Virus record (IMG/VR): IMGVR_UViG_3300020159_000802
Location: 1 to 29,500 of that record
Reading direction: 5' to 3' (one strand)
Origin: a virus
Length of the DNA: 29,500 bases
Both the position numbers and the translations under genes were made by a program. Within the stretch, counting starts at the first letter, position 1; the number at the start of each line of letters is the position of its first letter. The notes beneath the pieces are model-generated. The model searched no databases and was not told where the DNA came from. It saw only the letters and a program-made list of their open reading frames with translations. Of this stretch, positions 8,634 to 15,390 are shown piece by piece.

Positions 8634-8903
8634 ATGACTAAATTATCCGCTAAGCAACGCCTGATCAACTTTCTGAGCAAGAAAGAAGGCTACAACACCC
8701 TTTCCACCGCACAAGCTCGTGCTCGTTTTGGCATCCAGAATGTCAGCGCTCGCATCGACGAACTTCGCCAAGAAGGTCATGTTATCTACACGAACACCAA
8801 GACCCGCGCTGACGGTTCTAAGGTTGCCGTGTATCGCCTTGGTACTCCTACCAAAGCTATGGTTCGCGCCGCTATCAAATCTGGTTACAGCTTCAACGCT
8901 TAA
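8634..8903 (+). CDS. Small helix-turn-helix protein (HTH_39-like)
   Basis: An 89-residue basic protein starting MTKLSAKQR. It contains a winged helix-turn-helix: a first helix (AKQRLINFLSKKEG), a recognition unit (LSTAQARARFGI, VSARIDELRQEGH), then a beta wing with IYTNTKT and VAVYRLG. It resembles the HTH_39 family (PF14090) of phage proteins. The ATG at 8634 is chosen because GGAG lies at 8624-8627. The codons are richer in G and C (GCT, CGC, AAC, ATC) than in all its neighbours, it has its own strong promoter and a strong terminator follows, so it is probably made in large amounts early. It may regulate phage or host promoters, or simply coat DNA. Confidence 0.8.
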   Translation: MTKLSAKQRLINFLSKKEGYNTLSTAQARARFGIQNVSARIDELRQEGHVIYTNTKTRADGSKVAVYRLGTPTKAMVRAAIKSGYSFNA

Positions 8904-8917
8904 TTGACTGTTTGACT

Positions 8918-8952
8918 GGGAGACCACCGAAAGGTGGTTCTCCCTTTTTTTT
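8918..8952 (+). terminator. Strong intrinsic terminator after the HTH gene
   Basis: GGGAG-A-CCACC, a GAAA loop, GGTGG-TT-CTCCC, then eight T residues. The hairpin closes the single-gene unit that starts at 8541. Confidence 0.93.
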
Positions 8953-8967
8953 ATTTTTGGAGAGATA

Positions 8968-9786
8968 ATGGAAATTTCAATTAAAAAAGAAGACCTTCAA
9001 AAGAAAAGTATTTTCGTTGCAACACCTATGTACGGTGGCATGAATCATGGGCTGTATGCCAAGGCTTGCCTTGACTTGCAGTCTATTTGCATTCAGTATG
9101 GCGTACAAGTTAAATTTTCATTTCTCTTCAATGAATCTTTGATTACACGTGCAAGAAACTACCTTGTTGATGAGTTTTTGAATCGTTCGGAATGTACACA
9201 TATGTTGTTCATCGACTCCGACATTCACTTTGATCCGAAAGATGTGATTGCACTTCTTGCTTTGGACAAAGATGTTATCGGCGGTCCTTATCCTAAGAAA
9301 GCCATCAAGTGGCGTTCTGTTAAGAAGGCCATGGAGAGAAATCCCCAAATTGAAGCACAATCATTAGAAAAAGTAACTGGTGATTATGTTTTCAATCCTG
9401 TTCGTGGTACTGAAAAGTTTTCTGTGTCTGAACCTCTTGAAGTCCTGGAAATCGGTACAGGCTTTATGATGATTAAACGTGAAGTTTTTCCTAAGTTTGA
9501 AGAAGCATATCCTCAACTGCGTTACAAACCAGACCACGTTGGCCAAGCACACTTTGACGGTACACGTTACATTCATGCATACTTTGATACTATTATTGAT
9601 AGTGCAGATTCTGCAACTGGTGGTGGCACAGATCGTTATCTGTCTGAAGACTATATGTTCTGTCAACTCTGGCGCAAACTAGGTGGTCAAATTTGGCTTT
9701 GCCCTTGGATGCGTACTGATCACATCGGCACCTATCACTTCAAAGGCGACATGCCTGCTGTAGCAAATTTCGTCGGAGAAATGTGA
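8968..9786 (+). CDS. Glycosyltransferase-like protein (GT-A fold)
   Basis: A 272-residue protein. It opens with SIFVATPMYGG, typical of the first strand of a GT-A Rossmann-like fold, has the metal and sugar-nucleotide motif DSD in MLFIDSDIHF near 80-89, a GGPYPKKAI segment, and a late EDYMFCQLWRKLGG block that would hold the catalytic acid. Related proteins are frequent in T4-like phages of aquatic bacteria. The acceptor could be phage DNA, a virion protein or cell-surface glycan; sequence does not say. AGGAG-like GGAGAG precedes the ATG. Its stop TGA shares a base with the ATG of the dNMP kinase (TGATG). Confidence 0.75.
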   Translation: MEISIKKEDLQKKSIFVATPMYGGMNHGLYAKACLDLQSICIQYGVQVKFSFLFNESLITRARNYLVDEFLNRSECTHMLFIDSDIHFDPKDVIALLALDKDVIGGPYPKKAIKWRSVKKAMERNPQIEAQSLEKVTGDYVFNPVRGTEKFSVSEPLEVLEIGTGFMMIKREVFPKFEEAYPQLRYKPDHVGQAHFDGTRYIHAYFDTIIDSADSATGGGTDRYLSEDYMFCQLWRKLGGQIWLCPWMRTDHIGTYHFKGDMPAVANFVGEM

Positions 9787-10436
9787 TGATTGTCGGCCTT
9801 CTTGGATTTATTGGTTCAGGTAAAGGCACAGCCGGTGACATCCTTAAAGACCTAGGCTTCACTCCTTTGAGTTTCGCAAAAGGTGTTAAGGATGTTGCTG
9901 CTGAAATGTTTGGTTGGCCAAGGCATCTTCTAGAAGGTGACACAGATGCTTCCCGTAAGTGGCGAGAACAACCTGATAAATTTTGGTCTAAAGAATTCGG
10001 AAAAGAATTCACACCAAGGCTGGCACTACAGTTGATGGGCACAGAAGTTGGACGAAATGTGTTTCATCAGGACTTTTGGGTTATTAAAATGAAGAAATAT
10101 ATCATGGAAAACCCAGAACAAAATTTTGTTATTACTGATGTTCGTTTTAGGAATGAAATGCAGTTTGTACACGATCACGGTGGCATTTTAATTGAAATAC
10201 AAAGAGGTATTACACCACATTGGTATGGCATTGCGAGTAAAGCAAACCGTGGCGACAACGCAGCAGAAAACTTCATGTTAGAACGATCAGGTGTACACGA
10301 ATCCGAATGGCGCTGGATTGGAGGTTCTATTGACCATGTCATTGACAATGAAGGCACACTGGAAGACTTGAAAGAAAATGTGATTAAAAAACTTGAATTA
10401 TCCTACGGTTCAAGTATAATTGAAGAACTGCAATAA
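9786..10436 (+). CDS. 1: Deoxynucleoside monophosphate kinase (gp1-like)
   Basis: A 216-residue kinase similar to T4 gp1 (about 240 residues). The P-loop is GFIGSGKGT at 7-15. A family-typical middle follows: TPRLALQLMGTEVGR, then FWV and a Walker-B-like VITDVRFRNE. It phosphorylates dNMPs to dNDPs to feed DNA synthesis. ATG at 9786, overlapping the TGA of the glycosyltransferase gene, is preferred to the GTG three bases earlier. Confidence 0.88.
   Translation: MIVGLLGFIGSGKGTAGDILKDLGFTPLSFAKGVKDVAAEMFGWPRHLLEGDTDASRKWREQPDKFWSKEFGKEFTPRLALQLMGTEVGRNVFHQDFWVIKMKKYIMENPEQNFVITDVRFRNEMQFVHDHGGILIEIQRGITPHWYGIASKANRGDNAAENFMLERSGVHESEWRWIGGSIDHVIDNEGTLEDLKENVIKKLELSYGSSIIEELQ
10391..10420 (+). 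promoter_or_regulatory. Promoter of the sliding clamp gene, with an inverted repeat over the -35
   Basis: TTGAAT at 10393-10398, 16 bases, TATAAT at 10415-10420, all inside the end of the dNMP kinase gene. ACTTGAA at 10391-10397 and TTCAAGT at 10409-10415 form a 7-base inverted repeat that covers the -35 and touches the -10, as an operator would. Confidence 0.6.
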
Positions 10437-10446
10437 GGAGTATATT

Positions 10447-11121
10447 ATGAAATTATCGAATGAAACACTAACAGTGTTGAAAAATTTTGCTGGCATTAAC
10501 TCCGGCATTGAATTTAAAACGGGCAATAAGATTGCAACCATTTCATCCACCAAAACGGTTCTTGCAAAAGCAACCCTACCTGATGAATTCCCGCAAGACT
10601 TTTGCATCTATGATCTGAATCAGTTTCTGTCGGTGTTTTCCCTGAACAAAGATACTGAATTGGATTTCGACAATCAACATGTCATCTTTAAATCTGGTCG
10701 TAGTAAAACCAAGTATCGTACTACAGTGAAGACAATGATTGTTTCTCCGCCAGATAAAGAATTGAAACTACCAACAGTTGATGGTGAGTTTGAATTGAAA
10801 GATGTGGACTTGGCTCAGGCACTGAAGAATGCGGCTGTTCTTGGTTCTTCACACATTGCATTTGAATCTGATGGTTCTAAAGTTGTTGTTTCAACATTCG
10901 ACGCCAAGGATGATTCTGCACACACAAACACCATTGAGATCGGTGAGATCAACAATGGAAAAGTTTTCAAGGCAGTGTTTCTTGCTGAAAACTTTAAGAT
11001 GATTCCCGGTTCTTATACTGTTGAAGTGTCATCTCAGGGGCTTGCTTCATTCAAGAATGAGAAGGGTGATCTACAATATTGGATCGCAATCGAAGCCAAA
11101 GAATCTAAATTTGGAGAATAA
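10447..11121 (+). CDS. 45: Sliding clamp gp45
   Basis: A 224-residue protein, the size of T4 gp45 (228). It begins MKLSNETLTVLKNFAGIN, typical of the family, and shows alternating strands through two clamp domains. An internal acidic linker (VDGEFELKDVDLAQAL) and a closing YWIAIEAKE strand fit gp45 of cyanophages. The trimer tethers DNA polymerase gp43 and, in T4, also activates late transcription through gp55 and gp33. AAGGAG at 10435-10440 fixes the ATG at 10447; a TTG at 10420 is a poorer choice and lies in the -10 box. Genes 44 and 62 for its loader follow after three small genes. Confidence 0.92.
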   Translation: MKLSNETLTVLKNFAGINSGIEFKTGNKIATISSTKTVLAKATLPDEFPQDFCIYDLNQFLSVFSLNKDTELDFDNQHVIFKSGRSKTKYRTTVKTMIVSPPDKELKLPTVDGEFELKDVDLAQALKNAAVLGSSHIAFESDGSKVVVSTFDAKDDSAHTNTIEIGEINNGKVFKAVFLAENFKMIPGSYTVEVSSQGLASFKNEKGDLQYWIAIEAKESKFGE

Positions 11122-11122
11122 C

Positions 11123-11317
11123 ATGTTGATTTATTTTACCGATGCGATGACCAAAAAATCAATCGCAATCAATCCCACTCATGTTATTGCCGTACTGGAA
11201 TCTCCAAACAATGAAGAAATTCCAGGAAATACTGTTGTTAACTTGATTACAGGTACTGTTGCCCTGGAAGAAAAACTGTTGAATGTTGTTGGTCTGATCA
11301 ATGGAGAACTTAGATAA
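11123..11317 (+). CDS. Small conserved-looking protein after the clamp
   Basis: A 64-residue protein of unknown function, made of short strands (MLIYFTDAMTKKSIAINP, VIAVLES, TVVNLITGTVALEE) ending in a helix. The pattern of a strand, a short turn, I-A-I-N-P and a T-V-V-x-L-x-T-G strand recalls the small FlbD-like fold, but I would not assign a function. GGAG at 11113-11116 fixes the ATG at 11123; longer upstream starts lie inside gene 45. The stop overlaps the next start (TAATG). Confidence 0.65.
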   Translation: MLIYFTDAMTKKSIAINPTHVIAVLESPNNEEIPGNTVVNLITGTVALEEKLLNVVGLINGELR

Positions 11318-11592
11318 TGACTAAAGTAAATACACTTTTTGGTTCTTATGATGAAGAACAATTGAAAAAACTGAAAGGTTATATTGATGAGGTGGTTCTA
11401 CACTTGAACCGCAATCAAGCAAATAACGAAGCAATTAAAGATATCGTCGATGCGGCAAATGAAGAACTAAAAGTTCCAAAGAAGATTGTCAAACGCATGG
11501 CAAAGACTCAATTCAAACAATCTTTTCACACTGAGGTTGCAGAATCTAAAGAGTTTGAGGCTCTCTTTGAATCGATGTTGGATGTGAAATGA
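11317..11592 (+). CDS. dsbA: DsbA-like double-stranded DNA-binding protein
   Basis: A 91-residue, all-helical protein. It resembles T4 DsbA (89 residues) in length, in the central block N-x-x-I-K-D-I followed by A-x-(E/D)-E-L-x-V, and in the ending in which an acidic helix leads to a short F/Y-rich tail. T4 DsbA binds DNA near late promoters and enhances late transcription; it is unrelated to the bacterial disulphide oxidoreductase of the same name. The match is modest and made from memory. The start and stop overlap both neighbours (TAATG upstream, ATGA downstream). Confidence 0.5.
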   Translation: MTKVNTLFGSYDEEQLKKLKGYIDEVVLHLNRNQANNEAIKDIVDAANEELKVPKKIVKRMAKTQFKQSFHTEVAESKEFEALFESMLDVK

Positions 11593-11927
11593 ACACCACA
11601 GGACGGAGAAACTTTGCGAAGTCTTTAGGGATTGCAGGTCTATTCGTTGCTGGGGTTGCCGGTTATAAGGAAGTCAAAGAACGTATTGTATACAAGCAAG
11701 ACGAACTTCCTACCGCTGAGTTGGAAAAACAACTAGAGGGTAAACCTGTATTGCAACTACAGGCAACTTATGGTACACCAAAACCACGTAATCCAAATTC
11801 ATTTTATATTGTTGGATATGGTGATGATTATGTGGAAGGTACAAGAAAAGATATTAGAGTCAATATCGTACCTGGTCCTGATGGTAAACTTTACGTCAAA
11901 GAGAATGACAGTTGGCGTAAAATCTGA
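11589..11927 (+). CDS. Small protein with a Tat-like N-terminus
   Basis: A 112-residue protein of unknown function. Its N-terminus reads GRRNFAKSLGIAGLFVAGVAGY: two arginines, a short polar stretch and about 15 hydrophobic residues, which is the layout of a twin-arginine signal (RRxFxK). A Lys/Glu stretch follows (YKEVKERIVYKQDELP), and then a mostly beta domain of about 60 residues with GYGDDYVEGTRKDIRVN. It could be exported by Tat or remain as a membrane anchor facing the periplasm. It is coupled to the DsbA-like gene (ATGA) and sits oddly inside a replisome operon. Confidence 0.65.
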   Translation: MNTTGRRNFAKSLGIAGLFVAGVAGYKEVKERIVYKQDELPTAELEKQLEGKPVLQLQATYGTPKPRNPNSFYIVGYGDDYVEGTRKDIRVNIVPGPDGKLYVKENDSWRKI

Positions 11928-11959
11928 TACAATGTTATTTTATATTATGGAGAATTTGA

Positions 11960-12895
11960 ATGAACGAACACATGTTGTGGGTGGAGAAGTATCGTCCTAA
12001 GACTATCGAGGAATGTATTCTTCCTGATGCTCTCAAAAAGACATTTCAGGACTTTGTAAATCAGAAGAAGATTCCCAACCTTCTTATGGCTGGCACCGCA
12101 GGTGTCGGTAAAACTACTGTTGCAAGAGCTCTCTGTGAAGAGATTGGTTGCGACTATATCATTATCAACGGTTCTGATGAGTCTGGAATCGATGTTCTAC
12201 GTAACAAAATCAAGAACTATGCCTCCTCAATGTCCTTGTCTGGTGGACGCAAAGTTGTTATTCTAGACGAAGCGGACTATCTAAATCCAAATTCAACGCA
12301 ACCTGCGCTGCGTGGTGCAATCGAAGAGTTTGCATCCAACTGTTCCTTCATCTTTACCTGCAATTACAAGAATCGGATTATCGATCCTATTCATTCTCGT
12401 TGTACGGTAATTGACTTCAAAGCCAATGGCAGCAAAGCCAAGATGGCAGGACAGTTCTTCAAACGTGTTGAAAACATCCTTCAAACTGAAGGCATCAACT
12501 ACGAAAAAGAAGTTGTTGCATCTGTTATCACCAAACACTTTCCTGATAATCGTCGAATTCTAAACGAACTTCAAAGATACGCTGCTGGTGGTACCATCGA
12601 CAAAGGTATTCTTGCATCGGTTTCCGAAATTCGTATGACTGAACTCGTTACTGCACTCAAAGATAAAGACTTTGCATCGTGCCGTAAGTGGGTCACAAAC
12701 AACTTGGACAATGATCCGTCACGCATTTTCAGAAACATCTATGATGGTTTGTATGGTGTGTTGGAAGCAAATTCTGTGCCCCAGATGGTTGTGATTCTTG
12801 CGAAGTATCAATATCAAGCCGCATTCGTTGCAGACCATGAGATTAATCTTATCGCCTGTCTTACAGAAATCATGGTTGAGTGTGCATTTAAATGA
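11960..12895 (+). CDS. 44: Clamp loader large subunit gp44
   Basis: A 311-residue AAA+ ATPase, similar to T4 gp44 (319). It begins LWVEKYRPKTIEECILP, the family N-terminus, with Walker A AGTAGVGKTT at 44-53, the DEAD box in ILDEADYL near 101-108, and the SRC arginine finger at 146-148. Four gp44 subunits with one gp62 open the gp45 ring and load it on primed DNA. GGAG precedes the ATG by about 7 bases. The stop overlaps gene 62 (ATGA), which allows the fixed subunit ratio known in T4. Confidence 0.95.
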   Translation: MNEHMLWVEKYRPKTIEECILPDALKKTFQDFVNQKKIPNLLMAGTAGVGKTTVARALCEEIGCDYIIINGSDESGIDVLRNKIKNYASSMSLSGGRKVVILDEADYLNPNSTQPALRGAIEEFASNCSFIFTCNYKNRIIDPIHSRCTVIDFKANGSKAKMAGQFFKRVENILQTEGINYEKEVVASVITKHFPDNRRILNELQRYAAGGTIDKGILASVSEIRMTELVTALKDKDFASCRKWVTNNLDNDPSRIFRNIYDGLYGVLEANSVPQMVVILAKYQYQAAFVADHEINLIACLTEIMVECAFK

Positions 12896-13260
12896 GTCCG
12901 TTCGACTATGTGGACCTAGTTCTCCACAAGAAAAAGGCAGAAGATGAACTAGATTTCAAGGATTACGCACCCTTTATTGTCAATCGGTCTTTGTCTTATC
13001 ACCTAGATTGTGTTCCTTACGTCAGTGAGATGAATCTCTGGCCGGGTACCGACAAAGATATGCAATACCAGTATTTTCTAAATAATATTAGACCCATGAA
13101 ACGCAAGTTCGCTCCGTGGCAAAAGTCTAAAAAAGATGAGAATATTGATTGTGTAAAAGCCTATTTTGGTTATTCGAATCAAAAAGCCAAAGAGGCTTTG
13201 CGTATTCTCACCGATGAACAAATTTCTGAAATAAAAATAAAAACAGATAAGGGCGGGTGA
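12892..13260 (+). CDS. 62: Clamp loader small subunit gp62
   Basis: A 122-residue protein placed directly after gene 44, with an ATGA overlap, as in T4. It is shorter than T4 gp62 (187) but has the N-terminal features seen in short aquatic-phage versions: SPFDYVDLVLHKK, then DYAPFIVNRSLSYHLD and a closing VKAYFGYSNQKAKEAL. It completes the gp44/62 loader. The assignment rests on position plus these motifs. Confidence 0.85.
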   Translation: MSPFDYVDLVLHKKKAEDELDFKDYAPFIVNRSLSYHLDCVPYVSEMNLWPGTDKDMQYQYFLNNIRPMKRKFAPWQKSKKDENIDCVKAYFGYSNQKAKEALRILTDEQISEIKIKTDKGG

Positions 13261-13261
13261 A

Positions 13262-13669
13262 ATGAATGACGTTAAAAATCTGGTAGAAGTAACTTTAAAA
13301 GAAAAAGATGATTTTTTGAAGGTGCGAGAAACACTCACCCGTATCGGTGTTGCATCAAAAAAAGACAAGACACTATATCAATCTTGCCACATATTGCATA
13401 AACGCGGTCAGTATTATGTGGTGCATTTCAAAGAACTATTTGCCCTAGACGGAAAAGAAACCGATATTACCGATAACGATTTGTCGCGTAGAAATGCGAT
13501 TGTCAATTTGTTGGAGGACTGGGGTCTTTTAAAAATAGTTAACAAAGAACAAACCAAAACTCCGGAACCAATCTTTCTTTCTCAAGTGAAGATCATTTCA
13601 CATAAAGAAAAGAATGAATGGCAATTAGTACCGAAATATAATATCGGTAAACGTCCAAATAATTCTTGA
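13262..13669 (+). CDS. regA: Translational repressor RegA
   Basis: A 135-residue protein that follows T4 RegA (122 residues) closely: EVTLKEKDDFLKVRETLTR near 9-27, then DKTLYQSCHILHKRGQYYVV, then an LLEDWGL block, ending with WQLVPKYNIG. RegA binds early mRNAs near their start codons and blocks ribosomes, including its own message and those of genes 44 and 45 in T4. It begins one base after the gp62 stop. In T4 gene 43 follows directly; here 43 begins at 28177. A 9-residue N-terminal extension precedes the T4-like start. Confidence 0.95.
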   Translation: MNDVKNLVEVTLKEKDDFLKVRETLTRIGVASKKDKTLYQSCHILHKRGQYYVVHFKELFALDGKETDITDNDLSRRNAIVNLLEDWGLLKIVNKEQTKTPEPIFLSQVKIISHKEKNEWQLVPKYNIGKRPNNS

Positions 13670-13694
13670 CATCCAATATAAATAAGTTTATAAT
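13666..13694 (+). promoter_or_regulatory. Consensus sigma70 promoter overlapping a T4-type late promoter
   Basis: TTGACA at 13666-13671, 17 bases, TATAAT at 13689-13694 match the sigma70 consensus exactly. Inside the spacer, TATAAATA at 13677-13684 is an exact T4-type late promoter. The same DNA could therefore be used early by host polymerase and late by the gp55 form, with the late start about 10 bases upstream of the early one. The -35 overlaps the end of regA (stop at 13667-13669). Confidence 0.85.
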
Positions 13695-13700
13695 CTCAGT

Positions 13701-13893
13701 CCCATCGGGATGGGAAACTACCATGCCTGTGAAGGGTAGTAAAAGATACACAGGTGCCAATAATGCCCACCTTAGGGCCTGTTTGATGCTACGGTAAAAG
13801 GCGTCCGTGTAATTACACCTCCGACACGCAAGTTCGGACCAGTATAAGGTAAGCTGGATTAACCGCAACGCCTTCGGGGTTGCAAATTTTATA
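13701..13893 (+). ncRNA. Structured leader RNA (riboswitch-like) upstream of hsp20
   Basis: A 220-base untranslated region with dense structure separates the promoter from hsp20. Visible elements: hairpin CCCAT-CGGG-ATGGG at 13701-13714; an H-type pseudoknot of ACTACC (13717-13722) with GGTAGT (13735-13740) and CCTGTG (13726-13731) with CACAGG (13749-13754); a hairpin GCCC/GGGC at 13765-13778; GTGT/ACAC at 13807-13818 enclosed by GCGT/ACGC; CCGA/TCGG at 13821-13837; and a terminator-like hairpin with a TTCG loop at 13865-13883 followed by AAATTTT. CACAGG can also pair with a second CCTGT copy at 13778-13782, so exclusive folds are possible. Cyanophage-associated RNA motifs such as manA and wcaG are known upstream of genes of this type, but I cannot confirm a match. 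Confidence 0.7.
13865..13890 (+). terminator. Possible conditional terminator at the end of the leader RNA
   Basis: GCAAC-G-CC, TTCG loop, GG-GTTGC (7 pairs, one bulged G), then AAATTTT. The T run is short and displaced by three A residues, so it may be a weak or regulated terminator rather than a constitutive one. Confidence 0.45.
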
Positions 13894-13914
13894 CTCGCTT
13901 AATAGGAGAACTAT

Positions 13915-14364
13915 ATGACAAATCTCACCTCAAGTCTTTTCGACTTCCACAAATTTGACCCTTTCGCTGTTGGTTACGACAAAATGTTCAATGACCTTCA
14001 AGAGATGGCTAAAGGTGTAACGAAAAATCTGACTGCATATCCACCTTACAACATTCGCCAAGTCAAAGATAACAAATGGGTTATCGAAATGGCAGTTGCT
14101 GGCTTTGCAAAATCTGATATTGAAGTTACCATGGAAGGCAACAAACTTGTTATCAAGGGTGCAACTCAGGACAGCGAACCTGAAGATGGCACATTCTTGC
14201 ACAAAGGCATTGCTACTCGTAATTTCACCCGTGAATTCAAACTTGCGGATAAAATTGAAATTGAAAATGCCGAACTTGCTAATGGCATGTTGAAAATTTG
14301 GTTGGAAAATCTTGTCAAAACTCAAGACATGGTAAAGAAAATTGCCGTTAAGAGTAAAGACTAA
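13915..14364 (+). CDS. hsp20: Small heat-shock protein Hsp20 (IbpA-like)
   Basis: A 149-residue protein with an alpha-crystallin domain at about 42-140. YPPYNIRQVKDNKWVIEMAVAGFAKSDIEV is the domain opening, followed by NKLVIKG, the RNFTREFKLAD strand and the A-x-L-x-x-G-x-L-x-I motif (ELANGMLKIWL) at its end. Hsp20 proteins hold unfolding proteins in a refoldable state and are frequent in T4-like phages of cyanobacteria and other aquatic hosts. AGGAGA at 13904-13909 sets the start. Expression is probably controlled by the structured leader and the double promoter upstream. Confidence 0.95.
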   Translation: MTNLTSSLFDFHKFDPFAVGYDKMFNDLQEMAKGVTKNLTAYPPYNIRQVKDNKWVIEMAVAGFAKSDIEVTMEGNKLVIKGATQDSEPEDGTFLHKGIATRNFTREFKLADKIEIENAELANGMLKIWLENLVKTQDMVKKIAVKSKD

Positions 14365-14365
14365 A

Positions 14366-14455
14366 ATGTTTTTTAAAGGAATATTAAATCTTGTTTTGGA
14401 AATAATCCAAAACATCAAAGAACATAAGTCTAGACCACGTATAAGAGGTAGTTAA
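14366..14455 (+). CDS. Possible 29-residue peptide after hsp20
   Basis: An open frame, ATG at 14366 to TAA at 14453-14455, giving MFFKGILNLVLEIIQ then a basic tail ending RPRIRGS. The first half could be an amphipathic or membrane-binding helix. It starts two bases after the hsp20 stop with no separate Shine-Dalgarno sequence, so it would depend on coupling. It may be real or chance. Confidence 0.35.
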   Translation: MFFKGILNLVLEIIQNIKEHKSRPRIRGS

Positions 14456-14471
14456 TACCGAAAACCAAATA

Positions 14472-14497
14472 AGGGGGTCTTGACAGACCCTCTTTTT
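14472..14497 (+). terminator. Terminator whose loop is the next promoter's -35
   Basis: AGGGGGTC at 14472-14479 pairs with GACCCTCT at 14486-14493 (8 pairs, one G-T), and seven T residues follow. The six-base loop is TTGACA. It ends the hsp20 unit. Confidence 0.9.
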
Positions 14498-14508
14498 TTA
14501 TGTATAAT
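14480..14508 (+). promoter_or_regulatory. Consensus sigma70 promoter giving a leaderless start
   Basis: TTGACA at 14480-14485 (the terminator loop), 17 bases, TATAAT at 14503-14508. The expected start site, about 7 bases downstream, is the A of the ATG at 14515, so the message would have no leader. Confidence 0.85.
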
Positions 14509-14514
14509 CTTACT

Positions 14515-14712
14515 ATGAAAACGCAAAAAAAATCTATTCTCAAAAAAGTTCGTGCAAAAATTTCTCTAGAGGAGTTCTACACATTTTCTGATTGGCCGTC
14601 GAAAGAAATCGATGGTGTGGAATTTATTGCTGTGAACAAACGTCTGCCTACTGGCAATGATACACAAATCATTCGTTGGTTGCGTAAAGACAGTGTAGAA
14701 TATATCAAATAA
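14515..14712 (+). CDS. Small unknown protein, probably from a leaderless message
   Basis: A 65-residue basic protein (MKTQKKSILKK start) with an FYTFSDWPSKEIDG segment and an ending with IIRWLRKDSVEYIK. No family is recognised. The frame also allows an ATG at 14500, but that lies in the -10 region, so 14515 is preferred. There is no Shine-Dalgarno sequence, which fits leaderless translation. A tRNA gene follows six bases after the stop, so protein and tRNA are likely cotranscribed. Confidence 0.65.
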   Translation: MKTQKKSILKKVRAKISLEEFYTFSDWPSKEIDGVEFIAVNKRLPTGNDTQIIRWLRKDSVEYIK

Positions 14713-14717
14713 TATTT

Positions 14718-14793
<76 letters not shown>

Positions 14794-14809
14794 TTTAAAA
14801 AGGAAAAAC

Positions 14810-15259
14810 ATGTCTGTCACACTAAAAAACTTAGAGAGTGCATTGGCTGGTGAGTCAATGGCACATATCAAATATCGATACTTTGCTAAGATTGCTCGTG
14901 AAGAAGGGTTTGAAGATGTTGCAAAACACTTTGAGCATACTGCGGATCAAGAAATCAAACATGCATGGGGTCACCTAGAACTGTTGATTGGTAAACCTTC
15001 TACGAAAGAATGTTTGGAGAAAGCAATTGCTGGTGAAACTTATGAGTATACAGAAATGTATCCACAGTTTGAAGCCATTGCAGTAAAAGAAAAAGACATT
15101 GAAGCCGAAAAGGAAATGCGTGGTCAGATTCAAGAATCTTTTGAACATGCAGAAGCATTTAAGGCTGTGTTAGCTAAAGCTGAAAAACGTTTTAATGCTT
15201 TGAAGAAAGTTGAAGAACGTCATGCAAATGCATATAAAAAAGTATTGGAGGCACTATGA
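14810..15259 (+). CDS. Rubrerythrin (ferritin-like domain only)
   Basis: A 149-residue four-helix protein. The diiron ligands are visible: E in LAGESMAHIKY near 14-24, the ExxH in DQEIKHAWGH near 47-56, a Glu in IAGETYEYTEMYPQFE near 78, and ExxH in ESFEHAEAF near 109. Rubrerythrins reduce hydrogen peroxide. The usual C-terminal rubredoxin domain is absent and is supplied by the separate gene that overlaps its stop (ATGA). It lies 16 bases after the tRNA, with AAAGG before the ATG. Confidence 0.9.
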   Translation: MSVTLKNLESALAGESMAHIKYRYFAKIAREEGFEDVAKHFEHTADQEIKHAWGHLELLIGKPSTKECLEKAIAGETYEYTEMYPQFEAIAVKEKDIEAEKEMRGQIQESFEHAEAFKAVLAKAEKRFNALKKVEERHANAYKKVLEAL

Positions 15260-15390
15260 AACCCGATCACGTTTGTGTAGTTTGTGGCCACGTTCACGAT
15301 GAAGAAACTGAAGGCAAGTGGGAAGAACTATCTGAAGATTTTACTTGTCCAGAATGTGGTGTTGGTAAAGAAGAATATGAGGTTCTATGA
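15256..15390 (+). CDS. Rubredoxin-like protein
   Basis: A 44-residue protein beginning MKPDHVCVVCGHVH and ending DFTCPECGVGKEEYEVL. The CxxCG and CPxCG pairs are those that hold the single iron of rubredoxin, and the spacing between them is normal for a short rubredoxin. It would pass electrons to the rubrerythrin encoded just upstream, with which it overlaps by 4 bases. The next gene also starts within its stop codon (ATGA), so the three are translated together. Confidence 0.88.
   Translation: MKPDHVCVVCGHVHDEETEGKWEELSEDFTCPECGVGKEEYEVL

Noticed and set aside
8643-8927. Minus-strand open frame of 94 codons over the HTH gene
   Set aside because: Shadow of a gene with promoter, ribosome site and terminator on the plus strand; it would also cross the terminator.
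13930-14418. Minus-strand open frame of 162 codons over hsp20
   Set aside because: Antisense of a certain Hsp20 domain; no ribosome site or promoter.
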